Shown in pieces: positions 20,343-29,217 of a stretch of 64,000 nucleotides of DNA (positions are counted from its first letter, which is position 1; each line of letters starts with the position of its first letter). Where the stretch lies: contig PVWP01000007.1 in the NCBI GenBank assembly GCA_003003925.1, positions 62,001 through 126,000 of the forward strand. Direction: 5' to 3'. Under the pieces are notes generated by a model, which saw only the letters and a list, made by a program, of their open reading frames with translations, searched no databases and was not told the origin of the DNA. This DNA is from Aphanothece cf. minutissima CCALA 015 (GTDB taxonomy: Bacteria > Cyanobacteriota > Cyanobacteriia > PCC-6307 > Cyanobiaceae). A program made the position numbers and the translations under genes.

Positions 20343-21947
20343 GTGCTGCCTCCCGTGGTGCAGCGGGCCCTGGCCGGGCCCGAGCAGCGGGAGGGCCTGC
20401 TGGAGGTGGTGCTCGACCTGGGGCGGGTGCCGGAGGCCCGTTACCCCGGCCGGGTGCTGGCCCTGGGCACCGAGGCGATCGAGCGCGCCGATCTGGCGGC
20501 GGTGCTGCAGCGCCTCGGCCCCTTCGGCGGTGACAACCGGGCCGGCATCGAGCGCACCCTGCACCGCATCAGCGCCATCCGCAACCGCACCGGCGACGTG
20601 GTGGGGCTCACCTGCCGGGTGGGCCGGGCGGTGTTCGGCACGGTGGCGATGGTGCGCGACCTGCTGGACACGGGCCAGTCGCTGCTGCTGATGGGCCGCC
20701 CCGGGGTGGGCAAGACCACGGCCCTGCGGGAGATCGCCCGGGTGCTGGCCGACGATCTGCAGCGCCGGGTGGTGGTGATCGACACCAGCAACGAGATCGC
20801 CGGTGACGGCGACATCCCCCACCCGGCGATCGGCCGGGCCCGGCGGATGCAGGTGGCCCGCCCGGAGCTGCAGCACCAGGTGATGATCGAGGCGGTGGAG
20901 AACCACATGCCCGAGGTCATCGTCATCGATGAGATCGGCACCGAACTGGAGGCCCAGGCGGCCCGCACCATCGCCGAACGGGGCGTGATGCTGGTGGCCA
21001 CGGCCCACGGCAACGAACTGGCCAACCTGATCCGCAACCCCACCCTCAGCGACCTGGTGGGCGGGATCCAGTCGGTGACCCTGGGGGACGAGGAGGCCCG
21101 CCGCCGGCGTACCCAGAAGACGGTGCTGGAACGGGCGGCCGAACCCACCTTCCCCCTGGCCGTGGAGATGCACAGCCGCCACCGCTGGCTGGTGCACCGC
21201 GACGTGGCCGGCACCGTCGACCAGCTGCTGCGCGGCCAGCCCACCCACCCCCAGGTGCGGGAGCTGGGCGGCGACGGCCGCCTGATGCTGCGCGACGACG
21301 GCCCCGTCCGCCCCGCCCCGCCGCCCGCCTGGGCCACCACCCCTGCGTCTCCCCGTCGCCCGGGTCCCGCCCCCCTGGCGGTGGTGCCCCTGCCCGATCC
21401 GACGGCCCCCCGGCCGGCCCCCGCCGCCGCCTCGGCCCCGGCGGTGCCCGCCCTGCGGGTCTACGGGGTGGGGCTGGCGGCCCAGCAGCTGGAGGAGGCG
21501 GTGCGCCGCCGCCAGTTGCCGGTGCAGGTGGTGGAGGGCCCGGAGCAGGCCGATGCGGTGTTGAGCGTGCGGGGCCAGCTGGGGCGCGACCCGGAGCTGC
21601 GCCGCCAGGCCCGCGACCTCGGCCTGCCGATCCTGGTGATCAAATCCGACACCCCCCACCAGCTGCAGCGGGCCATGGAGCGCCTGCTGGAGCGGCGGCG
21701 GGGGGGAGACGGGGCGGACGGAGGGGAACCGGCCGTACCGGCCCGCCTCGACGACGCCCACGCGGCCCTGGAGGAATGCCGGCTGGCGGTGGAGCAGGTG
21801 GTGCTCCCCGAGGGACGGCCGGTGGAGCTGCTGCCCCGCAGCGAGGCGGTGCGGGCCCTGCAGGCCGAGCTGGTGCACCACTACCGGCTGCGCAGTGCCG
21901 TCTTCGGCCGCGGCCTGCAGCAGCGCCTGCGGGTCTTCCCCGCCTGA
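20343..21947 (+). CDS. Ycf45-type R3H-domain AAA ATPase (SpoIIIAA-like)
   Basis: The protein has a P-loop GRPGVGKTT near residues 118-126 and a Walker B VIVIDEIGTELE near 192-203, followed by ATAHGNELANLIRNPTLSDL. These are hallmarks of the SpoIIIAA/Ycf45 family found in all cyanobacteria and some plastids. A proline/alanine-rich linker leads to a C-terminal R3H-like domain (PRSEAVRALQAEL). There the R-x3-H motif reads RALQA, so the histidine is lost. Family homology (VTDDLDRLL) begins about ten codons upstream of the GTG at 20343 with no ATG, GTG or TTG available, so the start is uncertain. Function unknown; nucleic-acid binding is likely. Confidence 0.85.
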   Translation: MLPPVVQRALAGPEQREGLLEVVLDLGRVPEARYPGRVLALGTEAIERADLAAVLQRLGPFGGDNRAGIERTLHRISAIRNRTGDVVGLTCRVGRAVFGTVAMVRDLLDTGQSLLLMGRPGVGKTTALREIARVLADDLQRRVVVIDTSNEIAGDGDIPHPAIGRARRMQVARPELQHQVMIEAVENHMPEVIVIDEIGTELEAQAARTIAERGVMLVATAHGNELANLIRNPTLSDLVGGIQSVTLGDEEARRRRTQKTVLERAAEPTFPLAVEMHSRHRWLVHRDVAGTVDQLLRGQPTHPQVRELGGDGRLMLRDDGPVRPAPPPAWATTPASPRRPGPAPLAVVPLPDPTAPRPAPAAASAPAVPALRVYGVGLAAQQLEEAVRRRQLPVQVVEGPEQADAVLSVRGQLGRDPELRRQARDLGLPILVIKSDTPHQLQRAMERLLERRRGGDGADGGEPAVPARLDDAHAALEECRLAVEQVVLPEGRPVELLPRSEAVRALQAELVHHYRLRSAVFGRGLQQRLRVFPA

Positions 21948-22061
21948 AGGGGCCTGCCGCCGGGGGGTGGGTGCCGGCGAGTTGACGAAGGACCAGCCGC
22001 TGTGGGTAACTAGCAGGGCGCCGGTTTCGCACCGACGCCTGCCCCATCCCATGGGCTTGAT

Positions 22062-22133
22062 TGGGCCGTCGCCAAGCGGTAAGGCATCGGGTTTTGGTCC
22101 CGACATTCCTAGGTTCGAATCCTAGCGGCCCAG
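22062..22133 (+). tRNA. trnQ: tRNA-Gln (UUG)
   Basis: The 72-nt sequence folds as a cloverleaf. The acceptor stem TGGGCCG pairs with CGGCCCA with discriminator G, and the D-arm is GCCAAGCGGTAAGGC. The anticodon stem TCGGG/CCCGA surrounds the loop TTTTGGT, giving anticodon TTG. The T-arm is CTAGG-TTCGAAT-CCTAG. The 3' CCA is not encoded; a run of six T follows directly and may end transcription. It lies between the Ycf45-like gene and the HAD gene on the plus strand. Confidence 0.97.
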
Positions 22134-22154
22134 TTTTTTCTCCTTTCTCCACCG

Positions 22155-22949
22155 GTGCCTGAACGCCCGTTGCTGGTGTTCGATTTCGACGGCGTGCTGG
22201 TGGACGGCATGGCCGAGTACTGGTGGTCGGCCCGGCGGGCGGCCCTTGCCCTGGTCGCCGGGGCTGTCGGCGCCGGTGCCGCCCCCGCCGGCTGGCACCT
22301 GCCGGAGCAGGCGCCGCCGGGCTTCGCCCTGCTGCGGCCCCTGATCCACAAGGGCTGGGAGATGGTGCTGATGGCCGCCGAGCTGGGACGGCCCGACGTC
22401 GATCTCGCCGCCGCCCTGGCCGATTACGACACCTTCCTCAGAACGGCCCTGCGGCGCTGGGGCTGGACGACCGACCAGCTGCAGCAGGCGCTCGAGGGGC
22501 TGCGGGCCGAGGCCATCGCCACCGATCTCGACGCCTGGCTGGCCCTGCACCGCTTCTACCCCGGTGTCGAGGCGCGCCTGGGCCGTCTGGCGGCGGAGGG
22601 GGCCGACTGGGCGGTGCTCACCACCAAGGGCGGGGCCTTCGCCGCCCGCCTGCTGGCCGCCGCCGGCCTCACGCCCCTGGCCCTGTACGGCCACGAACAG
22701 GGCAGCAAGCCGTCGGTGCTGGCGCAGCTGGTGGCCGGGCATGACCCCGAGGAGCGTCCCCTGTGGTTCATCGAGGATCGCCGCCCCACCCTGGAGCTGG
22801 TGCGGCGGACCCCCGGGCTGGAGGCGGTGCGCTGCTGTCTGGTGTCGTGGGGGTACCTGGGTCCCGGGGACGGGGAGGGGCTGGCCCCCCTCGGCATCCA
22901 CTGGCTGGAGCCCGCCGGCTTCGAGGCCCCCCTGGCGCTCTGGCCATGA
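22155..22949 (+). CDS. HAD-superfamily hydrolase
   Basis: The 264-residue product begins at a GTG 22 bp after tRNA-Gln. The HAD nucleophile motif FDFDGVLVDG is at residues 9-18, with Asp10 and Asp12. Motif II/III positions are WAVLTTKGGAFAARLL and GSKPSVL, and the acid pair sits in LWFIEDRRPTLELV. This suggests a small-molecule phosphatase of the phosphoglycolate-phosphatase type, but the cap region (about 20-140) is divergent and the substrate is unknown. The last segment ends near the LexA-like palindrome in front of recA. Confidence 0.85.
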   Translation: MPERPLLVFDFDGVLVDGMAEYWWSARRAALALVAGAVGAGAAPAGWHLPEQAPPGFALLRPLIHKGWEMVLMAAELGRPDVDLAAALADYDTFLRTALRRWGWTTDQLQQALEGLRAEAIATDLDAWLALHRFYPGVEARLGRLAAEGADWAVLTTKGGAFAARLLAAAGLTPLALYGHEQGSKPSVLAQLVAGHDPEERPLWFIEDRRPTLELVRRTPGLEAVRCCLVSWGYLGPGDGEGLAPLGIHWLEPAGFEAPLALWP

Positions 22950-22954
22950 ACCGC

Positions 22955-22974
22955 TAGAGTACGCCCGTACTACA
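22955..22974 (+). promoter_or_regulatory. LexA-like (SOS) palindrome upstream of recA
   Basis: AGTACGCCCGTACT at 22958-22971 is a perfect AGTAC-4-GTACT palindrome. It resembles the published cyanobacterial LexA box RGTACNNNDGTWCB, with one mismatch at the D position. It sits about 143 bp upstream of the recA start, between the HAD gene and recA. Binding by LexA is inferred, not shown. Confidence 0.6.
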
Positions 22975-23113
22975 CGGGATTGATACGCCGGCCTCTCCGG
23001 GTGGCACTGGTTGTCCAGAGGTCGCAGGATGGCGCCTGGTTCCGGCCCCCTCTCCCACCACCCGTCTGCACGGCTCCGGCCTGCTGCGGCCCGTTCCATC
23101 ACCCACCCCCACC

Positions 23114-24316
23114 ATGCCTGCCGATTCCAGGGCCACGGCCGCCGCCGCCGCGTCTTCCTCCACCTCCCCGTCCACCTCCTACGTGTCCGCCGCCGCCCCC
23201 AGCGGCGACCCCCGGGCCGCCGCGGAGCGCGACAAGGCCCTGGGCCTGGTGCTCACCCAGATCGAGCGCAACTTCGGCAAGGGCTCGATCATGCGGCTGG
23301 GGGATGCCTCCCGCATGCGGGTGGAAACGGTTCCCACCGGGGCGCTCACCCTCGATCTGGCCCTCGGGGGCGGCTATCCCAAGGGCCGGGTGGTGGAGGT
23401 CTACGGACCGGAGAGCTCCGGCAAGACCACCCTCACCCTCCATGCCATCGCCGAGGTGCAGAAGCGCGGCGGCGTGGCGGCCTTCGTGGATGCGGAGCAT
23501 GCCCTCGATCCGGTCTATGCCGCCGCCCTCGGGGTCGACATCGAGAACCTGCTGGTCTCCCAGCCGGACACCGGCGAGATGGCCCTGGAGATCGTCGACC
23601 AGCTCGTGCGCTCGGCCGCCGTCGACATCGTCGTCGTCGACTCGGTGGCGGCCCTCACGCCCCGGGCCGAGATCGAGGGGGAGATGGGCGACCTGGCGGT
23701 GGGCAGCCAGGCCCGGCTGATGAGCCAGGCCATGCGCAAGATCACCGGCAACATCGGCAAGTCCGGCTGCACGGTGATCTTCCTCAACCAGCTGCGCCAG
23801 AAGATCGGCGTCACCTACGGCAACCCGGAAACCACCACCGGTGGCAACGCCCTCAAGTTCTATGCCTCGGTGCGACTCGACATCCGTCGCATCCAGACCC
23901 TCAAGCGCGGCACCGAGGAGTACGGCATCCGGGCCAAGGTGAAGGTGGCCAAGAACAAGGTGGCCCCCCCCTTCCGCATCGCCGAGTTCGACATCCTGTT
24001 CGGCCGCGGCATCAGCACCCTGGGCTGCCTGCTCGATCTGGCCGAGGAAACGGGCGTGGTCACCCGCAAGGGCGCCTGGTACAGCTACGAGGGCGACAAC
24101 ATCGGCCAGGGCCGCGACAACACGATCGCCTGGCTGGAGCAGAACCCCGCGCCGAAGGAGGTGATCGAGACGCTCACCCGTCAGAAGCTCACCGAGGGCT
24201 CCGAGGTCACCGCCAACTCGATGAAGCCCCTGGCGGCGGCGGCCAAGCTGGCAGCGGCCAAACCTTCGGCCGGTGCCGAGGCCGCCGAGCCGGAGGAGCT
24301 GCCCGCCGCCGGCTGA
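23114..24316 (+). CDS. recA: DNA recombinase RecA
   Basis: RecA forms filaments on single-stranded DNA for strand exchange and stimulates LexA self-cleavage. The 400-residue product has the P-loop GPESSGKTT at 98-106, [26 protein letters not shown] and the [10 protein letters not shown] loop-2 region. The first 38 or so residues are an Ala/Ser/Thr-rich extension beyond the usual start, and the C-terminus is Ala/Glu-rich. The LexA-like palindrome 143 bp upstream suggests SOS control. DUF1815 converges on it from the right. Confidence 0.98.
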   Translation: MPADSRATAAAAASSSTSPSTSYVSAAAPSGDPRAAAERDKALGLVLTQIERNFGKGSIMRLGDASRMRVETVPTGALTLDLALGGGYPKGRVVEVYGPESSGKTTLTLHAIAEVQKRGGVAAFVDAEHALDPVYAAALGVDIENLLVSQPDTGEMALEIVDQLVRSAAVDIVVVDSVAALTPRAEIEGEMGDLAVGSQARLMSQAMRKITGNIGKSGCTVIFLNQLRQKIGVTYGNPETTTGGNALKFYASVRLDIRRIQTLKRGTEEYGIRAKVKVAKNKVAPPFRIAEFDILFGRGISTLGCLLDLAEETGVVTRKGAWYSYEGDNIGQGRDNTIAWLEQNPAPKEVIETLTRQKLTEGSEVTANSMKPLAAAAKLAAAKPSAGAEAAEPEELPAAG

Positions 24317-24364
24317 TCCCGGGAGCACCGGGGCCAGGCACCCGGGGTCACCGGGGCGCCTGGT

Positions 24365-24730
24365 TCAGGGCTGGGCTGGCAGCGCCGATCCGGGGGCCCT
24401 GGTGCTGGCCGCAACCGGCTCGGCCGTGGGTTGCAGCACCAGCACCACCCGCTGCAGTTCCTGGATGGCGTCGGCGCCCTCGAGCTTCACCAGCTCCTGG
24501 CCGTGGCGGGACTCCACCCAGCTGATGCCGAAATCGGACACCAGCAGGCGAACCATGTGGTTGTCGCCCAGGTCGGCGACGAAGGAGGCCCCATGGCCGT
24601 CGCGGCCGTCGCCGCAGGTGTAGCAGGTGGCCACATGGCCCTGTTTCCGCAGGGACACTGCCAGGGCCTGGAGGCTCAGGATCAGATCCTCAACGGCCGA
24701 GCGGTACTGCTCGGCCAGCCGGAGAAACAT
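24365..24730 (-). CDS. DUF1815 family protein
   Basis: The 121-residue product (MFLRLAEQYRSAVEDLILSL; CYTCGDGRDGHGASFVADLG; MVRLLVSDFGISWVESRHG) matches the cyanobacteria-only DUF1815 family, which is usually found next to recA. No signal peptide or membrane segment is visible. The CxxC in CYTCGD could bind a metal or be redox-active, but no function is established. The last 20 residues are a variable Ala/Pro tail. It converges on recA, with the two stops about 50 bp apart. Confidence 0.85.
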   Translation of the reverse strand: MFLRLAEQYRSAVEDLILSLQALAVSLRKQGHVATCYTCGDGRDGHGASFVADLGDNHMVRLLVSDFGISWVESRHGQELVKLEGADAIQELQRVVLVLQPTAEPVAASTRAPGSALPAQP

Positions 24731-24828
24731 GGGTCGTTCCCATCACGATCCGCAGATCATAAGGATTTCTTCCGATTCTTGCCAGGCGCTGCGGCGCCGG
24801 TGGGGAGACCCGCACGCGGCGGCGGCAC

Positions 24829-25080
24829 TCAGCCGTCGGCCAGGGTCCACCAGCCCGCCGCCGGGCCGATGAAGCGCACGGTCACCCAGAACAGGGCCAG
24901 GGCACCGATGCCGATCCAGGCGCCCTTGGTGGTGATGGTCACGAAGCGGGAGGCCTGGTTGCGGGTCAGGGGCAGCCAGGGGGCGATGCGGGGCGAGGTG
25001 TCCACGGTCTTGGTCTTGCTGGCGCGTGGCTTGTCGCGGGGCGGCAGACCCTGCTCGGCCCGGCGTTTGGCTTCCCCCAT
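24829..25080 (-). CDS. DUF2839 family small membrane protein
   Basis: 83 residues starting MGEAKRRAEQGLPPRDKPR, a basic soluble N-terminus, with one hydrophobic segment near residues 53-75 (GAWIGIGALALFWVTVRFIG). This is the cyanobacterial DUF2839 pattern. It lies between the DinG-like gene and DUF1815, all on the minus strand. Function unknown; it is probably a single-pass membrane protein. Confidence 0.85.
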   Translation of the reverse strand: MGEAKRRAEQGLPPRDKPRASKTKTVDTSPRIAPWLPLTRNQASRFVTITTKGAWIGIGALALFWVTVRFIGPAAGWWTLADG

Positions 25081-25110
25081 CGGAGATTCGGTCGCAACAC
25101 TGGAGGCAGG

Positions 25111-26568
25111 CTAGGAGTCGGGCCGCAACCGGGTCAGGGCCACCCAGGGCTCCAGGGCGGTGAACACCAGCCGGCCCCAGCTGCGGCCCCGCAGGCGACC
25201 ATCCAGCACCGCCAGCCGGCCGCCGCTGCGGCGCAGCCCCGCCACGCCCCGCTGCAGCCGGTTGAGGGCCTCCGGCAGCAGCAGTTCCCGGAACCAGTCA
25301 CGGCCCTGCTGGCGCAGCACCCCGACCCGGGCCGCGGTGAGCGGATCCTCCAGGCTGGCGATCGGCAGCAGGCCCACCACCACCTGGCAGGGCAGGGGCA
25401 GGCGCGGCTGGTGCTCCAGCCACCACTCCCAGCTGCAGCACACCACCCCGTTGCTCTCCGGGGCCAGGTTCTGGTGGCACACCCGGCTGCCGAACTCGGC
25501 AGCCAGGCCGCTGGCCAGGCCCAGGCAAAGGGCCGGATCGTCGATCAGCACCACCGACAGGCCGCTCTGGCCCAGCACCAGCCGCCGGCCCTGCTCCAGC
25601 AGGTGCTCGGCGTACTGGGGACTGTTGGGCAGGGGCTGGCGCAGGGGGGCGTAGAGGGGCAGGGGGTCGGACAGGGGGGGATCGGCCAGATCGAGCACCA
25701 CCGCGGGCTTCAGCCCCAGGGCGGCACCGGAGGCGGGCTGGCCCTCCGCCGCCCGACCGGTGGCCAGCTCGCCGATCAGCACCGCCCCCCGACCCACCAG
25801 CAGGCCGGCCAGTTCCCCCAGGGGTTCGAGGGGCTGGCGCAGCAGGTTCCACTGCAGCAGGGACGGATCCACCCGGGCCCAGCTGCTCCAGCCCGCCCCG
25901 GCGCGCAGCCAGCTCGGCCAGGGCTCCGGCAGGGGCTCCAGCAGCCGCAGCAGATGGCGCAGGGGGGCCTCGTCATCGTCGGCCAGGGCCACCAGCCGCT
26001 GGGGGGAGCGGGGATGGGCGAGCACCCGGCGGCTGAGCCGCTCATGCAGGCCCAGCAGGCAGGCTTCGGCGCTGGGCTGGACGCGGCGCAGCTGGTCCCA
26101 GTGGCGGGGCTCCAGCTCCACCTCCAGGGCCTCGCGCAGGGCCGTCTCCAGCGTCTCGGCCTCGGGGATCACCAGTTGCCGTTCCCCCAGCTCGCCGCAG
26201 CGCCAGGCCGCCACCAGCTCGCGGTGGTCGAGCAGCCAGAGCGGTGTGCCGGCGGGGGCCCCGGGACCTTCCCAGCAGGCCAGCTCCAGGCCCACGCTGC
26301 GCAGCCGGGGCCACTCCACCCGCAGCAGCCGCTGGCGCAGGGCCGGGGTCACCACCAGGGCCAGGGGAACGTCGCTGAGGGCCAGGGGCACCAGCAGGCT
26401 GATCCACCAGCTGGGGGCGGTGCCGGGGGCCAGGCGCACCAGGGTGTGGTCGGCCCGGCGCAGGCTGCGGGCCACCAGCCGGCTGAGGGTGAGGTGATGG
26501 GGCCAGCGTTCCACCCCCTCCCGCTGCAGGAGAGCCTTGAGGTGCTGGTGGGCGCGGGCTTCCAACAT
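25111..26568 (-). CDS. DinG-family helicase homologue with ruined catalytic motifs
   Basis: 485 residues from ATG 26568 (MLEARAHQHLKALLQREGVE). The C-terminal part LLPEALNRLQRGVAGLRRS followed by GRLAVLDGRLRGRSWG aligns with the DinG motif V/VI region. The P-loop position reads GTAPSWW (about 49-55) where GTGTGKS is expected, and the DEAH box reads PEAE (about 135-138, in LVIPEAETLE). The GRxxR finger of motif VI is also altered, and no Fe-S cysteine cluster is seen. The frame is intact and uses normal codons, so it looks like a maintained pseudo-helicase rather than a decaying gene. It is divergent from tyrA and near recA. Confidence 0.72.
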   Translation of the reverse strand: MLEARAHQHLKALLQREGVERWPHHLTLSRLVARSLRRADHTLVRLAPGTAPSWWISLLVPLALSDVPLALVVTPALRQRLLRVEWPRLRSVGLELACWEGPGAPAGTPLWLLDHRELVAAWRCGELGERQLVIPEAETLETALREALEVELEPRHWDQLRRVQPSAEACLLGLHERLSRRVLAHPRSPQRLVALADDDEAPLRHLLRLLEPLPEPWPSWLRAGAGWSSWARVDPSLLQWNLLRQPLEPLGELAGLLVGRGAVLIGELATGRAAEGQPASGAALGLKPAVVLDLADPPLSDPLPLYAPLRQPLPNSPQYAEHLLEQGRRLVLGQSGLSVVLIDDPALCLGLASGLAAEFGSRVCHQNLAPESNGVVCCSWEWWLEHQPRLPLPCQVVVGLLPIASLEDPLTAARVGVLRQQGRDWFRELLLPEALNRLQRGVAGLRRSGGRLAVLDGRLRGRSWGRLVFTALEPWVALTRLRPDS

Positions 26569-26611
26569 CGCCGGATCGTAGGAAGCTGGCCCCAGCCGAT
26601 CCGCAGCGACG

Positions 26612-27514
26612 ATGACACCCCTCTGGCAGCGCGAACCGGTGGGGGTGGTGGGCCTGGGGCTGATCGGCGGCTCCCTGGGGCTCGATCTGCTGGCGGCCGG
26701 TGCCCAGGTGCGGGCCCTGGTGCACCGGCCGGCCACCGCCGAGAGGGCCAGGGAGCGGGGGCTGGCCAGTGCGGTGAGCACCGATCCGGCCGTGCTCGAG
26801 GGCTGCGGACTGGTGCTGCTGGCCCTGCCCCTCGACCGGCTGCTGGATCCCGAGCCCGCCCTGCTGGCTGCCCTGCCGGCCGCGGCGGTGGTCACCGATG
26901 TGGGCTCGGTGAAGGGGCCGGTGCTGCGCCGTTGGCGTCAGCTGCTGCAGGCGGCCGGCGAGGGCCCGGCCCCGTCCCGGTTCGTGGCCTCCCATCCGAT
27001 GGCGGGCACGGCCCGGGCCGGGGTGGAGGCGGGGGAGCGGGGGCTGTTCCGGGGACGGCCCTGGGTGGCGACCCCGGCGCCGGACACGGATCCGGCGGCG
27101 CTGGAGGCGGTGCGGGAGCTGGCGGAGGCCCTCGGGGCGCGCTGGCTGTGCTGCGACGCCGAGGCCCACGACCGGGCCGTGGCCCTGATCTCCCATCTGC
27201 CGGTGCTGGTGGGGGCGGCCCTGCTGCAGGCGGCGGATGCGGGAGGCGGTGAGGCCGGCGGGGCGCCGGAGGTCGGGGCCGGGCTGGTGCGGGCCCTGGC
27301 CTCCAGCGGCTTCGCCGACACGACCCGGGTCGGTGGCGGCAACCCGGAGCTGGGCAGGCTGATGGCCCAGGCCAACCGTGCGGCGCTGCTGGAGGCCCTG
27401 GGCCACTACCGGCGCTCCCTGGCCGACCTCGAGGCGCTGGTGCGGGCGGAGGACTGGGGCGCTCTGGAGCGGTCGCTGGCGCGCAGTCAACAGCTGCGGC
27501 CCGACTTCCTCTGA
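26612..27514 (+). CDS. tyrA: Arogenate/prephenate dehydrogenase (TyrA)
   Basis: Makes tyrosine by oxidative decarboxylation of arogenate or prephenate; cyanobacterial enzymes usually prefer arogenate with NADP. The 300-residue product has the Rossmann motif GLGLIGGSLG at 14-23, TDVGSVKGPVL, the substrate-binding SHPMAGTARAGVEAG and the catalytic-helix region ALISHLPVLVG. It has neither a fused chorismate mutase nor an ACT domain. It is divergent from the DinG-like gene with a 43-bp gap. Confidence 0.95.
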   Translation: MTPLWQREPVGVVGLGLIGGSLGLDLLAAGAQVRALVHRPATAERARERGLASAVSTDPAVLEGCGLVLLALPLDRLLDPEPALLAALPAAAVVTDVGSVKGPVLRRWRQLLQAAGEGPAPSRFVASHPMAGTARAGVEAGERGLFRGRPWVATPAPDTDPAALEAVRELAEALGARWLCCDAEAHDRAVALISHLPVLVGAALLQAADAGGGEAGGAPEVGAGLVRALASSGFADTTRVGGGNPELGRLMAQANRAALLEALGHYRRSLADLEALVRAEDWGALERSLARSQQLRPDFL

Positions 27515-27565
27515 CCGGGGGATGCCGATAGGCTCCTCGGCACATGGAGGCCTCCGGGCCCGGCG

Positions 27566-28669
27566 ATGAAGACCAGGCCATCGCGATCGTCCAAGCGCAG
27601 CCGCGGCGCCGGCGGTATCCGCAGCCGCCGGATCCGGCCGGGCTCCCCCCCGGGCACCGTGGAGTTTGTGGGCGAGCAGCGCCTGGCCAAGGTGCAGATC
27701 GACGTCATCCACTACGACGCTCAGGGTTGGTCGGAGCACCAGGATGTCTCGGTGCAAGGCTGCGCCGAGACGGTGGCGGCGGGCAGCATCACCTGGATGA
27801 ACGTCAGTGGCGTCCATGACGTCGCCCTGGTGGAGCGGCTCGGCCAAGGCTTCGGCCTGCATCCGATGACACTGGAGGACATCGCCAACACCACCCAGCG
27901 CCCCAAGGTGGAGGAGTTTCCGGAGTACGTCTTCATGGTGCTGAAGATGATCGCCTTCAACGAAGACACCCAGACCATTGATATCGAGCACGTCAGCGTG
28001 ATCCTCGGCGACCACTTCGTGATCTCCTTCCTCGAGGACGATGGCGATGTCTTCGATGGGGTGCGTGACCGGATCCGCTCCTCAGGAGGCCGGATCCGCT
28101 GGATGAAGGCCGACTACCTCGCCTACTCGCTGCTGGATGCCGTTGTCGATCATTACTTCCTGGCCGTGGAACGGATGGGCGACATCATCGAGGAGGTGGA
28201 CGACCGCCTGCTGGAGGATCCCCGCCCCGGCGACATCAAGGAGATCCATGGCCTCAAACGGTCCATTCTCAGCCTGCGCAAGGCCGTCTGGCCGATCCGG
28301 GAGGAGGTGGCCATGATCGTCAAGAGCGAATCGCCCCTGCTGACGGCCGAGAGCCGGGTGTTCTGGCGCGATCTCTACGATCACTGCATCCAGATCATCG
28401 ATCTGGTCGAGACCCACCGCGACATTCTCGGAGGCATGCACGACACCTACCTCTCGACCCTCAGCCATCGGATGAACGAGGTGATGAAGGTGCTGACGAT
28501 CATCTCCACGATCTTCATCCCCCTCACCTTCATCGCCGGTGTCTATGGGATGAACTTCAAGGAGATGCCCGAGCTGGAGTGGCGTGGAGGCTATTACCTG
28601 GTGTGGGCGGTGATGATCGTGATCAGCGTCTCCCTGTACCTCTACTTCCGCCGCAAGCAGTGGCTCTGA
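27566..28669 (+). CDS. corA: CorA magnesium/cobalt transporter
   Basis: The 367-residue product has a large cytoplasmic N-terminal domain and two C-terminal membrane segments, with the signature YGMNF at residues 327-331 at the pore mouth. The segment before it (TIISTIFIPLTFIAGV) is the pore-lining helix, and the end RRKQWL is typical. The first 30 residues are Arg/Ser-rich and may be an over-called start. It follows tyrA by about 50 bp. A hairpin terminator lies 30 bp downstream. Confidence 0.96.
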   Translation: MKTRPSRSSKRSRGAGGIRSRRIRPGSPPGTVEFVGEQRLAKVQIDVIHYDAQGWSEHQDVSVQGCAETVAAGSITWMNVSGVHDVALVERLGQGFGLHPMTLEDIANTTQRPKVEEFPEYVFMVLKMIAFNEDTQTIDIEHVSVILGDHFVISFLEDDGDVFDGVRDRIRSSGGRIRWMKADYLAYSLLDAVVDHYFLAVERMGDIIEEVDDRLLEDPRPGDIKEIHGLKRSILSLRKAVWPIREEVAMIVKSESPLLTAESRVFWRDLYDHCIQIIDLVETHRDILGGMHDTYLSTLSHRMNEVMKVLTIISTIFIPLTFIAGVYGMNFKEMPELEWRGGYYLVWAVMIVISVSLYLYFRRKQWL

Positions 28670-28699
28670 GGGCCCCGCCCGCCCCTGACGCGATGATGT

Positions 28700-28730
28700 A
28701 GCCAAAGCCACAGTTTTTGGCTTTTCTTTC
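28700..28730 (+). terminator. Rho-independent terminator after corA
   Basis: AGCCAAA (28700-28706) pairs with TTTGGCT (28716-28722) across a 9-base loop, and TTTTCTTTC follows. It is 30 bp past the corA stop and on the same strand. The stem is modest, so efficiency is uncertain. Confidence 0.65.
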
Positions 28731-28818
28731 TCCCCGCTACGGATCATTGCCGCGCCAGCCCCTTCGTGGGCAGTGGCGGCCGCTGTTTCTAGCGTTGCTC
28801 TGGATGCGGTGACGACGC

Positions 28819-29217
28819 GTGAGTTTCCTGAGCGAAGCAATGCAGCTCCTGAAGGACGCCGGCACGGCGGCCGGCCTGTCGGAAGGGGCCATCAAGTGCC
28901 ATGCCGGCTGCTACCGGGACAACCTCTCCCGCTGCAGCGATGCGATGCTGCAGTACGAGCGGGTCTGGCTGCAGCAGCAGCTGCGGGCCCTGCGGGACTG
29001 TGAGGGCCATCCGGTGCTGATGGCGCGGCTGGGCGGTGAGGATCGGCTGCGTGGGCTGGTGTCCCAGAGCGTGCTGTTCCAGCTGCTGCTGCAGAACGAG
29101 TTTGCCCGGCGCGGCCTGACGCCCGAGGAGCCCCGCGGATCGGTGGTGGCGGCCGAGGAGGCCTGGGAGATCACCAGCGTGCAGGTCAAGCGCGAGTGGG
29201 GGATCCTGCCCACCTGA
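28819..29217 (+). CDS. Unrecognised 132-residue protein coupled to ATP-grasp gene
   Basis: Starts with GTG (MSFLSEAMQLLKDAGTAAGL) and is predicted all-helical, with a cysteine cluster CHAGCYRDNLSRC near residues 27-39, then YERVWLQQQLRALRDCEGHP. No membrane segment or signal is visible and I do not know the family. Its last 22 bases overlap the start of the ATP-grasp gene, so translation of the two is probably coupled. It could be a partner or a substrate of the ligase, but that is only inference. Confidence 0.75.
   Translation: MSFLSEAMQLLKDAGTAAGLSEGAIKCHAGCYRDNLSRCSDAMLQYERVWLQQQLRALRDCEGHPVLMARLGGEDRLRGLVSQSVLFQLLLQNEFARRGLTPEEPRGSVVAAEEAWEITSVQVKREWGILPT

Noticed and set aside
20241..22106. 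621-codon minus-strand frame over the Ycf45-type gene
   Set aside because: Antisense of a clear ATPase; composition is His/Gln/Arg-rich without domains.
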